In this document: positions 49,019 through 59,055 of the stretch, one piece after another
Layout: every line of letters begins with the position of its first letter
Position numbering within the stretch: the first letter of the stretch is position 1
Assembly: GCA_003116975.1 (NCBI GenBank)
Contig: BGKB01000220.1
Coordinates: forward strand, 3,337-67,336
DNA length: 64,000 nt
DNA from: Aurantiochytrium sp. KH105
Lineage: Eukaryota; Sar; Bigyra; Thraustochytrida; Thraustochytriidae
Direction: 5' to 3'
The notes under the pieces: generated by a model
The model's database searches: none
What the model was told of the DNA's origin: nothing
What the model saw: only the letters and a program-made list of their open reading frames with translations
Translations under genes and position numbers: made by a program

Positions 49019-51619
49019 TTATCCAAAACAGCCGCTACGAAGGTTTGCTTTCGCTCTTTTGGCTTGTGACATAGATGGAAAAGACTCACAAGCTCGCTTG
49101 ACTGCCTTCCGAGCTCCTTGATCTCGGAGGATCTTCTTAACGGTAGAGTTGCAGGCGAGATTTCCCAGAGCTCCGCAGGCTTGCTTCTGGACAGCTTCGC
49201 TCCCGGGATGCTTGCGCATGGCCGCTACGATCCCCTTGCCGACCTTGAGCTCTTGCCCGAGGATCTCTTGATTGCGAGCATTCTTAGCTGCGAGGCTCCA
49301 TAGAGCTCCGCAGGCCTTCTCTTGAACGATCTCACTCCCGGAATGCTTGCGCATGGCTGCGACGATCTCTCTCCCGACCTTGAGCTCTTGCACGAGAATC
49401 ACTTCGTTCCGGTCATTTGCGGCGAGATTCGCGAGAGCAGAGCATGCCTTGCTTTGCACACTTTCACTCTCGAGATGCTTGCGCATGGCCGCGACGATTT
49501 CCTTGACGAGCTTGACGTCTTGCCCGAGAATCTCCTTGTTGCGCGCATTGGCTGCAAGATTCCAAAGAGCTCCGCAGGCATAGTTTTGCACGCTTTCACT
49601 CTCAGGATGCTTGCGCATGGCCGCGGCGATCTCCTTGCCGACCCCGAGCTCTTGCACGAGGATCACCTCATTGCGGTCACTGTCAAATGTAACAGGGATG
49701 ACAAATCCACATGCTGCTGCTTGAAGGTCTTCATGGTCGCGAAACGCTTGAAATACCTCGATTACACTACTGCCGAGGTCATGTTCTTGAATGGCTGCGA
49801 CACGGAACGAGGTGCCCGACTCTCCTGTCAGAGCGAAGCGAAGCGCCCACAAAGCTTTTGCGAGAATGTCAGGATCCGTGCTGTGCTCTACGATCCGTTT
49901 TGTGCTCACAACGATGCCGCAAGAGAGAGCCTGTGCGCGCAATACATCACTACCTTTCGCATCATATTCCTGCTCGAGAATATTCCGAATTGCGTCCAAT
50001 GTGCGTGCGAGATTGCCCGTAATATCGGACAAGTCACGCACAAGACCTTGCACAAGCTCAATGCTGGCCTCTTCGACGCCGTTTCGACCGCCGCGACTTC
50101 GCGGACACGCTGACACCAGGCCGCGGATGAGTCGCGTCGACTGACGCACGTTTTTGCGGTCTTGAAACGTCTGAAGAATCTCGGAAGCGCGTGGACGATC
50201 TTGCGGGTCATGCGCCCAGCACTTTTCCATCAGACGCACAACCCACAGACGAACGTCAACATTTTCAGAGACAAGAGGTCGTTCTCTGTTCAACACTCGA
50301 GTCTCTAGATCTGAAATCGAGCGTACACTGTGCTCAAACGGCGACTTGCCATGGTAGACTTCCCACATCACAATGCCAAAGGCATAGATGTCTGCGCGTG
50401 TCGTCCACCGCGCGGGCGCCTGCAGAACTTCGGGTGCCATATAAGCAGGTGTACCCACCGATGAGACCGTGTCGGCGATGCTGCTGTTGGCCTCGAGCTG
50501 TGTGGCAAGTCCAAAGTCTGCCAGCTTGACGAGTCCAAGATCACGGCTCAGCAGAATGTTAGCTGGCTTGAGGTCTCGGTGGACGACCAACTTTCCGTGA
50601 AGGTACTCGAGGCCGCGAGCGATCTCGCGCAGAACGGCTTCCTTCTCATCAAGGGTCAGTGCTAACGTCGCGTCAGTCTCGCTCTCGTACAAGAGGTCGT
50701 CCAGCGACATGTCGCACTTGTCCATGACAAGATGAAACCGGTTCTGAATGATGCAGGTTCCAAGCAGACAGACAATGTTGTCGTGTTGGAGACCATTCCA
50801 GCTCGCGGCTTCACGCATGAGTGCCTGCTGTTCGCGAAGCTGCATGCGACGTCCGTTTGGCTTGACGCGCTTGACTGCCGTCTCGACTTCTGAACCATCG
50901 CTGCGTCGAAGTGCGCCAAGGACGACCTGGCCAAACTGGCCTTCACCGAGCACCTGCAAAGGAGCCTTGACGTAGGCTTGATCACTGCTCAAGGAAGCGG
51001 CCTCGAATTCTTCAGCCTGCACCAAACTGATGCTGAGGCGCTCCAAAGCTTGACGCTGATGACGTGTGCCAAGCTGGCCGCTGAGAACCGCGCCAAAGTC
51101 TATTTGGGGGTTGTCTTGGAGGAGCAAGATGACTTCTTCTGGGTCCTCTTCGAGTAAACCACGTTCGCGCAGCAGCTCGAGCACACCAAACAGATCATTC
51201 CGCGCATCTTCGTCGTCGTTGGCTTCTTCAGCAAGTATCTCGTCATCTTGGTCTTGTGGCGCTCCCGAGAGCTGGCGCAGTTGCAGGTCGAGCTGACAGA
51301 GTTGAAGACATGTTTGAAGATGCTGCTCGGCCTCGGTCAGCGCCTGACGAATGATTTTGGCCTGAAAGAGGAGTCGAGCCTTCACGGCAAGACCGCGACG
51401 AGCGCTGTCGCCAAAGTATGGCTTCAGGAGGTCGAGAAGGTCGCGTAGCTCCGCTTCGAGTTGAGTCACGTTGATGTCCACCTCTTGCAGCTGCTCGAGG
51501 CGAGAAGCCAAGCGCTCAAGCACGGTCTTGAGATGAGCTGCCTTTCGCTTGCAAGCAACGGCGTCCTCCAGCAGAGATACGCCTTCCCGCGCAAGCTGCA
51601 GCACAAGCGTCACGCTCAT
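49019..51619 (-). CDS. MLKL-like architecture: N-terminal helical bundle, TKL-type kinase, 4 armadillo repeats (copy A)
   Basis: A 866-residue protein, start MSVTLVLQ (the conserved start of all copies; a few extra codons lie upstream). Residues 1-120 are a predicted four-helix bundle (LLEDAVACKRKAAHLKTVLE, TQLEAELRDLLDLLKPYF, AKARLL…ALTEAEQHLQTC) with the plan of HeLo/MLKL N-terminal domains; about 130-215 are linker helices. The kinase spans about 220-500: G-loop LGEGQFGQV, Lys250 (AVK), HRD 347-349, DFG 368-370, APE 395-397, all intact. After a helical connector come four armadillo-like repeats of about 44 residues (core MRKHxxSxxVQ..ACGAL..LA.N.RN..IL). A signalling kinase, perhaps a membrane-acting cell-death executor like MLKL, is inferred; kinase identity is certain. 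Confidence 0.88.
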   Translation of the reverse strand: MSVTLVLQLAREGVSLLEDAVACKRKAAHLKTVLERLASRLEQLQEVDINVTQLEAELRDLLDLLKPYFGDSARRGLAVKARLLFQAKIIRQALTEAEQHLQTCLQLCQLDLQLRQLSGAPQDQDDEILAEEANDDEDARNDLFGVLELLRERGLLEEDPEEVILLLQDNPQIDFGAVLSGQLGTRHQRQALERLSISLVQAEEFEAASLSSDQAYVKAPLQVLGEGQFGQVVLGALRRSDGSEVETAVKRVKPNGRRMQLREQQALMREAASWNGLQHDNIVCLLGTCIIQNRFHLVMDKCDMSLDDLLYESETDATLALTLDEKEAVLREIARGLEYLHGKLVVHRDLKPANILLSRDLGLVKLADFGLATQLEANSSIADTVSSVGTPAYMAPEVLQAPARWTTRADIYAFGIVMWEVYHGKSPFEHSVRSISDLETRVLNRERPLVSENVDVRLWVVRLMEKCWAHDPQDRPRASEILQTFQDRKNVRQSTRLIRGLVSACPRSRGGRNGVEEASIELVQGLVRDLSDITGNLARTLDAIRNILEQEYDAKGSDVLRAQALSCGIVVSTKRIVEHSTDPDILAKALWALRFALTGESGTSFRVAAIQEHDLGSSVIEVFQAFRDHEDLQAAACGFVIPVTFDSDRNEVILVQELGVGKEIAAAMRKHPESESVQNYACGALWNLAANARNKEILGQDVKLVKEIVAAMRKHLESESVQSKACSALANLAANDRNEVILVQELKVGREIVAAMRKHSGSEIVQEKACGALWSLAAKNARNQEILGQELKVGKGIVAAMRKHPGSEAVQKQACGALGNLACNSTVKKILRDQGARKAVKRACESFPSMSQAKRAKANLRSGCFG
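49130..49690 (-). repeat. Armadillo-coding repeat array, 4 units (copy A)
   Basis: Four units of about 132 bp, each with TGCTTGCGCATGG and TTGAGCTCTTG or close variants on the plus strand. Confidence 0.85.
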
Positions 51620-52467
51620 CTTCTCCCGTTTCCTCGGATTCGAATTTGATTGTTGAGTTGGGATGTATTTACGATTCCATCTCAATGATCTCTTTTACGG
51701 AAGACCGGCTCTTTTCCGAACGTTTGCCTTGTTATTTTCCGACTTTATCATGATTGTCCCGGGGCGGTTTCCCAGTCCCGGCGAACGGGAGAACGGGAGA
51801 ACGGGCTGGGTCGGTGCTGCGGCTACTGGCCATGGGTGGGCAATTTCTTTCTTTCTATGATACTGGGGCCTAGGCGAAGTAGTGGGGCAGGTGGCTGGCT
51901 GGCTGTCTGGCTGTCTGCCTGGCTGCCTGTCTGCCTGGCTGCCTGGCTTGACCGCAAATGACTGTGAAGGTTGCTGAATGGTAAAAACTTGAACGAAAAA
52001 GGACTCCTTGTTTCATGAACGCTGGGCCTAGAGCTTGTGTCAAGACCATGTCGTACCAAGCTTCATGCACGAGAGAGATCGAGACTTGAAGTCCTTGCCA
52101 AATCAAGTAGGGTCGAGAACATGCTATATTATCAAATAAAAGATCATGACCGATAATTTGGGGAACGCAAAGTGAAGATTCATTAGGTCGCTTGCGCAGG
52201 TGACGCAAATCAGCACCAGCAAGTGATGGTTGTCGCTTGAAAAATACAATGCAAGAATCCTCGCAACAAACGGAGTGCTTTTGTCCGCAAGATCAAGCTT
52301 CCGCAACAATCTCCAAAGAACTTCTTGCTTTTGCATATTCTTCTTGTCATTCAGAAAGGTCACTTATCTGTCAAATCGGCGGGAGGAAGGTGCCGTTCAA
52401 ATGTATAGAGCTGAAAAGGATAACATTCGCGAGACGTACAGCTCCACGGTATCAGAGAATTTCGTCC
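51620..52467. other. Spacer between array copies A and B
   Basis: No gene. Contains a GGCT/GTCT tetranucleotide run at about 51889-51948. From about 52010 on it is related to the spacer between B and C (AGAGCTTGTGTCAAG, TCGCGAGAC or variants, and AATCGGCGGGAGGAAG at about 52373), marking the edges of the duplicated unit. Confidence 0.65.
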
Positions 52468-55400
52468 TCATCCAAAAAAGCCGCTGCGAAGATTCACCTT
52501 CGCTCGTTTGGCAACTGACATGGATGGGAAACGCTCACAAGCCCGCTGGACTGCCTCCCGAGCGCCCTGGTCTCGAAGAATTCTCGTGACGGTAGCATTG
52601 TATGCGAGATTTTCGAGAGCTCCGCACGCTTGCTTCTGGACAGCTTCACTTCTGGGATGCTTGCGCATGGCTGCAACGATCTCCTTGCCGACCTTGAGCT
52701 CTTGCCCAAGGATCTCTTTGTTGCGGTCATTGGCTGCGAGTCTCCAAAGAGCTCCGCAGCCCATCATTTGAACGCCCTCACTCCCGGAATGCTTGCGCAT
52801 GGCTGCGACAATCTCCTCCCCGACATGAAGCACTTGCCCGAGGATCTCTTGATTTCGAGCATTGTTGCCTGCCAGATTGCGAAGAGCCGAGCATGCAAAT
52901 TTTTGCACGCGATTACTCCCAGTATGCTTGTGCATAGCCGCAACAATGTCCTTGCCGACCTTGAGCTCTTGCCCGAGGATCACACAGTTGCGATCATTGG
53001 TTGCGAGAATCGAAAGAGCTAAGCATGCAATCCCTTGGACGATTTCACTCCCAGAATGCTTGCGCATGGCCGCGACGATATCCTTGCCAACCTTGAGCTC
53101 TTGCCCGAGGATCTCCTTGTTACGAGCATTATTGGCTGCGAGGCTACTAAGAGCTCCGCAGGCATACCTCTGCACGCTTCCACTCCCGGCGTGTTTGCGC
53201 ATGGCCGTGACAATCTCGATACCGACCATAAGCTCTTGCCCGAGAATCTCTTGGTTACGAGCAATATTGCCTGCGATATTTGTAAGAGCTCCGCAAGCCA
53301 TCTCTTGAACGCTTTCACTTCCAAGATGCTTGCGCATGGCCGCGACGATCTCCTTGCCGACCTTGAGCTCTTGCCCGAGGATCTCCTTGTTACGAGTATT
53401 CAAGGCTGCGAGATTATTAAGAGCTCTGCAGGCATACTTTTGCACGCTTGTACTCCCGGCATGTTTGCGCATGGCCGCGACGATCTCCTTGCCGACCTTG
53501 AGATCTTGCCCGAGGATCTCACAGTTGCGAGCATTGGCTGCGAGAATCGAAAGAGCTCCGCAAGCATCTTCCTGGACAGATTCACTCCCGGGATGCTTGC
53601 GCATGGCCGCAACGATCTCCTTGCCGACCTGGAGCTCTTGTACGAGGATCTCCTTGTTGTGCGCATTGGCTGCAAGATTCATAAGAGCTCTGCAGGCCAT
53701 ATCTTGTACGCTTTCACTCCCAAGATGCTTGCGCATGGCCGCGACGATCTCCTTGCCGACCCCAAGCTCTTGCCCGAGAATCACCTTGTTGCGGTCACTG
53801 TTGTATGTAACAGGGATGACAAATCCACATGCTGCTGCTTGAAGGTCTTCATGGTCTCGAAACGCTTGAAATACCTCGACCACATTACTGCCGAGGTTAT
53901 GCTCTTGAATGGCTGCGACACGGAACGAGGTGCCCGTCTCTCCTGTCAGAGCGAAGCGAAGCGCCCACAAAGCTTTTGCTAGAATGTTGGGATCCGTGCT
54001 GTGCTCCAAGATCCGTTTTGTGCTCACAATGATGCCGCGAGATCGAGCCTCTGCGCGCAATACATCACTACCTTTCGCATCATATTCAAATTCCTGCTCG
54101 AGAATATCCCGAAGAGTGTCCAACGTGCGCACGAGATTGCCCGTATACTCGGACAAGTCACGCACAAGACCTTGCACGAGCTCAATGCTGGCATCTTCGA
54201 CGCCGCTTCGACCGCCGCGACTTCGCGAAAACACTGACACCAGACCACGAATGAGTCGCGTCGACCGCCGCACATTCGTGCGGCCTTTAAATGTCTGAAG
54301 AGTCTCGGAAGCGCGTGGACGATCTTGCGGGTCATGCGCCCAGCACTTTTCCATCAAACGCACAACCCACGGACGAACGGCAACCTCGTCGGAAATGATG
54401 GGTCGCTCTCCGCTCAACACCCGAGTCTCTAGATCTGAAATCGAGCGCATACTGTGCTCAAACGGCGGCTTGCCATGGTAGACTTCCCACATCACAATGC
54501 CAAAGGCATAGATGTCTGCGCGTGTCGTCCATCGCGCGGGCGCCTGCAGAACTTCGGGTGCCATATAAGTAGGTGTACCCACGGATGAGACCGTGTCGGC
54601 GATGCTGCTGTTGGCCTCGAGCTGTGTGGTAAGTCCAAAGTCTGCCAGCTTGACGAGTCCAAGATCACGTCTCAGCAGAACGTTGACTGGTTTGAGGTCT
54701 CGGTGGACGACCAACTTGCCGTGAAGGTACTCGAGGCCGCGAGCGATACCGCGCAGAATGGCTTCCTTGTCGTCGAGAGTCAGTGCTAACGTCGCGCCGG
54801 TCTCGCTCTCGTACAAGAGATCGTCCAGCGACATGTCGCACTTGTCCATGACAAGATGAAAACGATTCTGAATGATGCAGGTTCCAAGTAGACAGACAAT
54901 GTTGTCGTGTTTGAGACCATTCCATCCCGCGGCTTCACGCATGAGCGCCTGCTGTTCGCGAAGCTGCATGTGGCGACCGCTTGGCTTGACGCGCTTGATT
55001 GCTGCCTCGACTTCTGAACCATCGCTGCGTCGAAGTGTGCCGAGGACGACCTGGCCAAACTGGCCTTCACCAAGAACTTGCAGAGGGGCCTTGATATAGA
55101 CTTGATCACTGTTCAGGGAAGCGGCCTCGAGCTCTTCAGCCTGCGCCAGACTGATGCTGAGGCGCTCCACAGCTTGACGCTGATGACGTGTGCCGAGCTG
55201 GCCGCCGAGAACCGCGCCAATGTCCATGTCGGGGTTGTTTTGAAGTAGCGAGATGACTTCTTCTGGATCCTCTTCGAGTAAACCACGTTCGCGCAGCAGT
55301 TCGAGCACACGAAACAGATCATTCCGCGCATCTTCGTCGTCGTTGGCTTCTTCAGCAAGTATCTCGTCATCTTGGTCTTGTTGCGTTCCCAAGAGCTGGC

Positions 55401-55758
55401 GCAGTTGCAGGTCGAGCTGACAGAGTTGAAGACATGTTTGAAGATGCTGCTCGGCTTCGGTCAATGCTTCACGAATGGCCTTGGCCTGGAAAAGAAGACG
55501 AGCTTTTGCAGCAAGGCCGCGACGAGCACAGTCGCCACCAAAGTATGGCTTCAGGAGGTCCAGAAGGTCGCGCAGCTCCGCTTCGAGTTGAGTGACGTCG
55601 ATGTCTGCCTCTTGCACCTGCTCGAGGCGAGAGGCGAACTGCGCAAGCACGGTCTGGAGGTGCGCTGCCTTTCGCTTGCAAGCCCTGGCTTCCTCTAGGA
55701 GGGATGCGCCGTACCGCGCGAGCTGTATCACGAGAGCCACGCCGGAGATGGCGTCCAT
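52468..55758 (-). CDS. MLKL-like architecture: helical bundle, kinase, 9 armadillo repeats (copy B)
   Basis: A 1096-residue intact paralogue, start MDAISGVALVIQLARYG. The N-terminal bundle (to about 125), the linker and the kinase (G-loop LGEGQFGQV, AIK, HRDLKPVNVLL, DFGLTT, APE) are nearly the same as copies A and C. It differs by nine armadillo repeats instead of four, very alike at DNA level, so the array grew inside the gene. The end (KQACGALENLAYN...KVNLRSGFFG) is shared with copy C. The N-lobe and connector are closer to C than to A, suggesting a late B/C duplication or gene conversion. No introns. Function as for copy A; more repeats would give a longer binding surface. Confidence 0.88.
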   Translation of the reverse strand: MDAISGVALVIQLARYGASLLEEARACKRKAAHLQTVLAQFASRLEQVQEADIDVTQLEAELRDLLDLLKPYFGGDCARRGLAAKARLLFQAKAIREALTEAEQHLQTCLQLCQLDLQLRQLLGTQQDQDDEILAEEANDDEDARNDLFRVLELLRERGLLEEDPEEVISLLQNNPDMDIGAVLGGQLGTRHQRQAVERLSISLAQAEELEAASLNSDQVYIKAPLQVLGEGQFGQVVLGTLRRSDGSEVEAAIKRVKPSGRHMQLREQQALMREAAGWNGLKHDNIVCLLGTCIIQNRFHLVMDKCDMSLDDLLYESETGATLALTLDDKEAILRGIARGLEYLHGKLVVHRDLKPVNVLLRRDLGLVKLADFGLTTQLEANSSIADTVSSVGTPTYMAPEVLQAPARWTTRADIYAFGIVMWEVYHGKPPFEHSMRSISDLETRVLSGERPIISDEVAVRPWVVRLMEKCWAHDPQDRPRASETLQTFKGRTNVRRSTRLIRGLVSVFSRSRGGRSGVEDASIELVQGLVRDLSEYTGNLVRTLDTLRDILEQEFEYDAKGSDVLRAEARSRGIIVSTKRILEHSTDPNILAKALWALRFALTGETGTSFRVAAIQEHNLGSNVVEVFQAFRDHEDLQAAACGFVIPVTYNSDRNKVILGQELGVGKEIVAAMRKHLGSESVQDMACRALMNLAANAHNKEILVQELQVGKEIVAAMRKHPGSESVQEDACGALSILAANARNCEILGQDLKVGKEIVAAMRKHAGSTSVQKYACRALNNLAALNTRNKEILGQELKVGKEIVAAMRKHLGSESVQEMACGALTNIAGNIARNQEILGQELMVGIEIVTAMRKHAGSGSVQRYACGALSSLAANNARNKEILGQELKVGKDIVAAMRKHSGSEIVQGIACLALSILATNDRNCVILGQELKVGKDIVAAMHKHTGSNRVQKFACSALRNLAGNNARNQEILGQVLHVGEEIVAAMRKHSGSEGVQMMGCGALWRLAANDRNKEILGQELKVGKEIVAAMRKHPRSEAVQKQACGALENLAYNATVTRILRDQGAREAVQRACERFPSMSVAKRAKVNLRSGFFG
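52590..53800 (-). repeat. Armadillo-coding repeat array, 9 units (copy B)
   Basis: Nine units of about 132-135 bp; most carry CTTGCGCATGGCCGCGACGA and CCTTGAGCTCTTGCCCGAGG or near-identical sequence on the plus strand. Confidence 0.9.
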
Positions 55759-55890
55759 TGTTTCCCCCCTTCCTCCGATTCGTGTTTGTTGAGTGGCACG
55801 TGCAACACACCCATTTTGCTTTGTTGGCCGTAGGCTAGTCTTTCCGCTAATAACAATCTAGGGTATACCCTCGGTCATCACAGACTAGGC
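55759..55890 (-). promoter_or_regulatory. Conserved 5' flank of copy B
   Basis: Upstream of the start codon, shared with copy C (58927-59055): TCCTCCGATTCGTGTTTGTTGAG, GGCACGTGC (an E-box-like CACGTG), GGCTAGTCTTTCCGCTAATAACA and TCTAGGGTA. Conservation outside the coding region marks either a promoter or simply recent duplication. Confidence 0.5.
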
Positions 55891-56307
55891 GGAAAAACTT
55901 CAAATTTCCATTTGAGCCAAAAGAGCTTGTGTCAAGTCAAGGTAGTACCAAGGTTTATACACATGCCAGGACTTGAAGCGCTCTTGAAAAGTACAAGTAG
56001 ATTCGAAAACATGTTGCCATCAAATACAAGATCACGAACAAAGAACACAAAGTAAAGTTTCACAGGTGGCCCAAATCAGCACTAGAAAGTGACGATTTAT
56101 CGCTTGGATGAATCGAAGCAAGGAATTTTCGCAAGCGGAGTGATTATGTCTGTTTTTGCAATTATCTCCAAGAATTACTTGCTTTTGCACTCCTGTTATA
56201 CTTATTTGTCAAATCGGCGGGAGGAAGACGCTGACCAAAATTACGGAGCTGAAAATAGTACAACATTCGCGAGACGTGCAGCTCCACGGTATCAGAGAAT
56301 TTCGTCC
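55891..56307. other. Spacer between array copies B and C
   Basis: No gene. AT-richer than the coding copies and related to the A-B spacer (TCAAATTTCCATTTGAG, GACTTGAAG, AATCGGCGGGAGGAAG). Confidence 0.6.
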
Positions 56308-58926
56308 TCATCCAAAAAAGCCGCTGCGAAGATTCACCTTCGCTCGTTTGGCAACTGACATGGATGGGAAACGCTCACAAGCCCGCTGAACTGCCTCCCG
56401 AGCGCCCTGGTCTCGAAGAATTCTCGTGACGGTAGCATTGTATGCGAGATTTTCGAGAGCTCCGCACGCTTGCTTCTGGACAGCTTCGCTCCCAGGATGC
56501 TTGCGCATGGCCGTGACGATCTCCTTTCCGACCTTGAGCTCTTGCCCGAGGATCTCTTTGTTGCGGTCATTGGCTGCGAGACTGCGAAGAGCTCCGCAAG
56601 CACTTTTCTGGACAGATTGACTCCCGTGATGCTTGCGCATGGCCACAACAATGACCTTGCCGACCTTGAGCTCTTGCCCGAGGATCTCGTTGTTGCGAGC
56701 ATTGCTTGCGAGATTCCAAAGAGCTCCGCAAGCATCTTCCTGGACAGATTCACTCCCGGGATGCTTGCGCATGGCCGCAACGATCTCTTTGCCAATCTTG
56801 AGCTCTTGTACGAGGATATCTTCATTGCGAGGGTTTGATGAAAGATTCAAAAGAGCTCTGCAGGCATACCTTTGCACGCTTTCACTCCCAGGATGCTTGC
56901 GCATGGCCGCGGCGATCTCCTTGCCGACCCCGAGCTCTTGCCCGAGAATCACCTTGTTGCGGTCACTGTCGTATGTAACAGGGATGACAAATCCACATGC
57001 TGCTGCTTGAAGGTCTTCATGGTCTCGAAACGCTTGAAATACCTCGACCACATTACTGCCGAGGTTATGCTTTTGAATGGCTGCGACACGGAACGAGGTG
57101 CCTGACTCTCCTGTCAGAGCGAAGCGAAGCGCCCACAAAGCTTTTGCTAGAATGTCGGGATCCGTGCTGTGCTCCAAGATCCGTTTTGTGCTCACAATGA
57201 TACCGCGAGATCGAGCCTCTGCGCGCAATACATCACTACCTTTCGCATCATATTCAAATTCCTGCTCGAGAATATCCCGAAGAGTGTCCAACGTGCGCAC
57301 GAGATTGCCCGTAATATCGGACAAGTCACGCACAAGACCTTGCACGAGCTCAATGCTGGCATCTTCGACGCCGCTTCGACCGCCCCGACTTCGCGAAAAC
57401 ACTGACACCAGACCACGAATGACTCGCGTCGACCGCCGCACATTCGTGCGGCCTTTAAATGTCTGAAGAATCTCGGAAGCGCGTGAACGATCTTGCGGGT
57501 CATGCGCCCAGCACTTTTCCATCAAACGCACAACCCACGGACGAACGGCAACCTCGTCGGAAATGATGGGTCGCTCTCCGCTCAACACCCGAGTCTCTAG
57601 ATCTGAAATCGAGCGCATACTGTGCTCAAACGGCGGCTTGCCATGGTAGACTTCCCACATCACAATGCCAAAGGCATAGATGTCTGCGCGTGTCGTTCAT
57701 CGCGCGGGCGCCTGCAGAACTTCGGGTGCCATATAAGCAGGTGTACCCACCGATGAGACCGTGTCGGCGATGCTGCTGTTGGCCTCGAGCTGTGTTGCAA
57801 GTCCAAAGTCTGCCAGCTTGACGAGTCCAAGATCACGGCTCAGCAGAACGTTGGCTGGCTTGAGGTCTCGGTGGACGACCAACTTGCCGTGAAGGTACTC
57901 GAGGCCGCGAGCGATACCGCGCAGAATGGCTTCCTTGTCGTCGAGAGTCAGTGCTAACGTCGCGCCGGTCTCGCTCTCGTACAAGAGATCGTCCAGCGAC
58001 ATGTCGCACTTGTCCATGACAAGATGAAAACGATTCTGAATGATGCAGGTTCCAAGCAGACAGACAATGTTATCGTGTTGGAGACCATTCCATCCCGCGG
58101 CTTCACGCATGAGCGCCTGCTGTTCGCGAAATTGCATGTGGCGACCGCTTGGCTTGACGCGCTTGATTGCTGCCTCGACTTCTGAACCATCGCCGCGTCG
58201 AAGTGCGCCGAGGACGACCTGGCCGAACTGGCCTTCACCGAGCACCTGCAAAGGAGCCTTGACATAGGCTTGATCACTGCTCAAGGAAGCGGCCTCGAGC
58301 TCTTCAGCCTGCGCCAGACTGATGCTGAGGCGCTCCACAGCTTGACGCTGATGACGTGTGCCGAGCTGGCCGCCGAGAACCGCGCCAATGTCCATGTCGG
58401 GGTTGTTTTGAAGTAGCGAGATGACTTCTTCTGGATCCTCTTCGAGTAAACCACGTTCGCGCAGCAGTTCGAGCACACGAAACAGATCATTCCGCGCATC
58501 TTCGTCGTCGTTAGCTTCTTCAGCAAGTATCTCGTCATCTTGGTCTTGTTGCGTTCCCGAGAGCTGGCGCAGTTGCAGGTCGAGCTGACAGAGTTGAAGA
58601 CATGTTTGAAGATGCTGCTTGGCTTCGGTCAATGCTTCACGAATGGCCTTGGCCTGGAAAAGAAGACGAGCTTTTGCAGCAAGGCCGCGACGAGCACAGT
58701 CGCCACCAAAGTATGGCTTCAGGAGGTCCAGAAGGTCGCGCAGCTCCGCTTCGAGTTGAGTGACGTCGATGTCTGCCTCTTGCACCTGCTCGAGGCGAGA
58801 GGCGAACTGCGCAAGCACGGTCTGGAGGTGCGCTGCCTTTCGCTTGCAAGCCCTGGCTTCCTCTAGGAGGGATGCGCCGTACCGCGCGAGCTGTATCACG
58901 AGAGCCACGCCGGAGATGGCGTCCAT
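56308..58926 (-). pseudogene. MLKL-like architecture gene with one nonsense codon (copy C)
   Basis: This would be an 872-residue paralogue: start MDAISGVALV, N-terminal bundle, kinase with AIK, HRDLKPAN, DFG and APE, connector, four armadillo repeats, same end as copy B. The codon for the Trp in PARWTTRAD, just past APE (residue 410), is TGA (plus-strand TCA at 57697-57699) where copies A and B have TGG. Everything else stays in one frame. As it stands translation would stop inside the kinase C-lobe, leaving a bundle plus truncated kinase, so it is either a very young pseudogene, a polymorphic null or a base-call error. Confidence 0.8.
56430..56965 (-). repeat. Armadillo-coding repeat array, 4 units (copy C)
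   Basis: Four units of about 132 bp in the same order as copy A. Confidence 0.85.
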
Positions 58927-59055
58927 TGCCTCCCCCCTTCCTCCGATTCGTGTTTGTTGAGTTGGCACGTGCTACACCCCTATTTTTCTCTGTTGGCCAT
59001 AGGCTAGTCTTTCCGCTAATAACACTCTAGGGTAGACCTCCTCGGTCATCGCAGA
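58927..59055 (-). promoter_or_regulatory. Conserved 5' flank of copy C
   Basis: Matches 55759-55870 almost base for base, including GGCACGTGC and GGCTAGTCTTTCCGCTAATAACA. Confidence 0.5.

Noticed and set aside
49130-53800. CRISPR-like regular repeats
   Set aside because: The 132-bp period is coding and encodes armadillo repeats; there are no spacers and the host is a eukaryote.
57697-57699. TGA as a recoded Trp or selenocysteine codon
   Set aside because: Other genes here end at TGA and paralogues use TGG at this site; a plain nonsense change is simpler.
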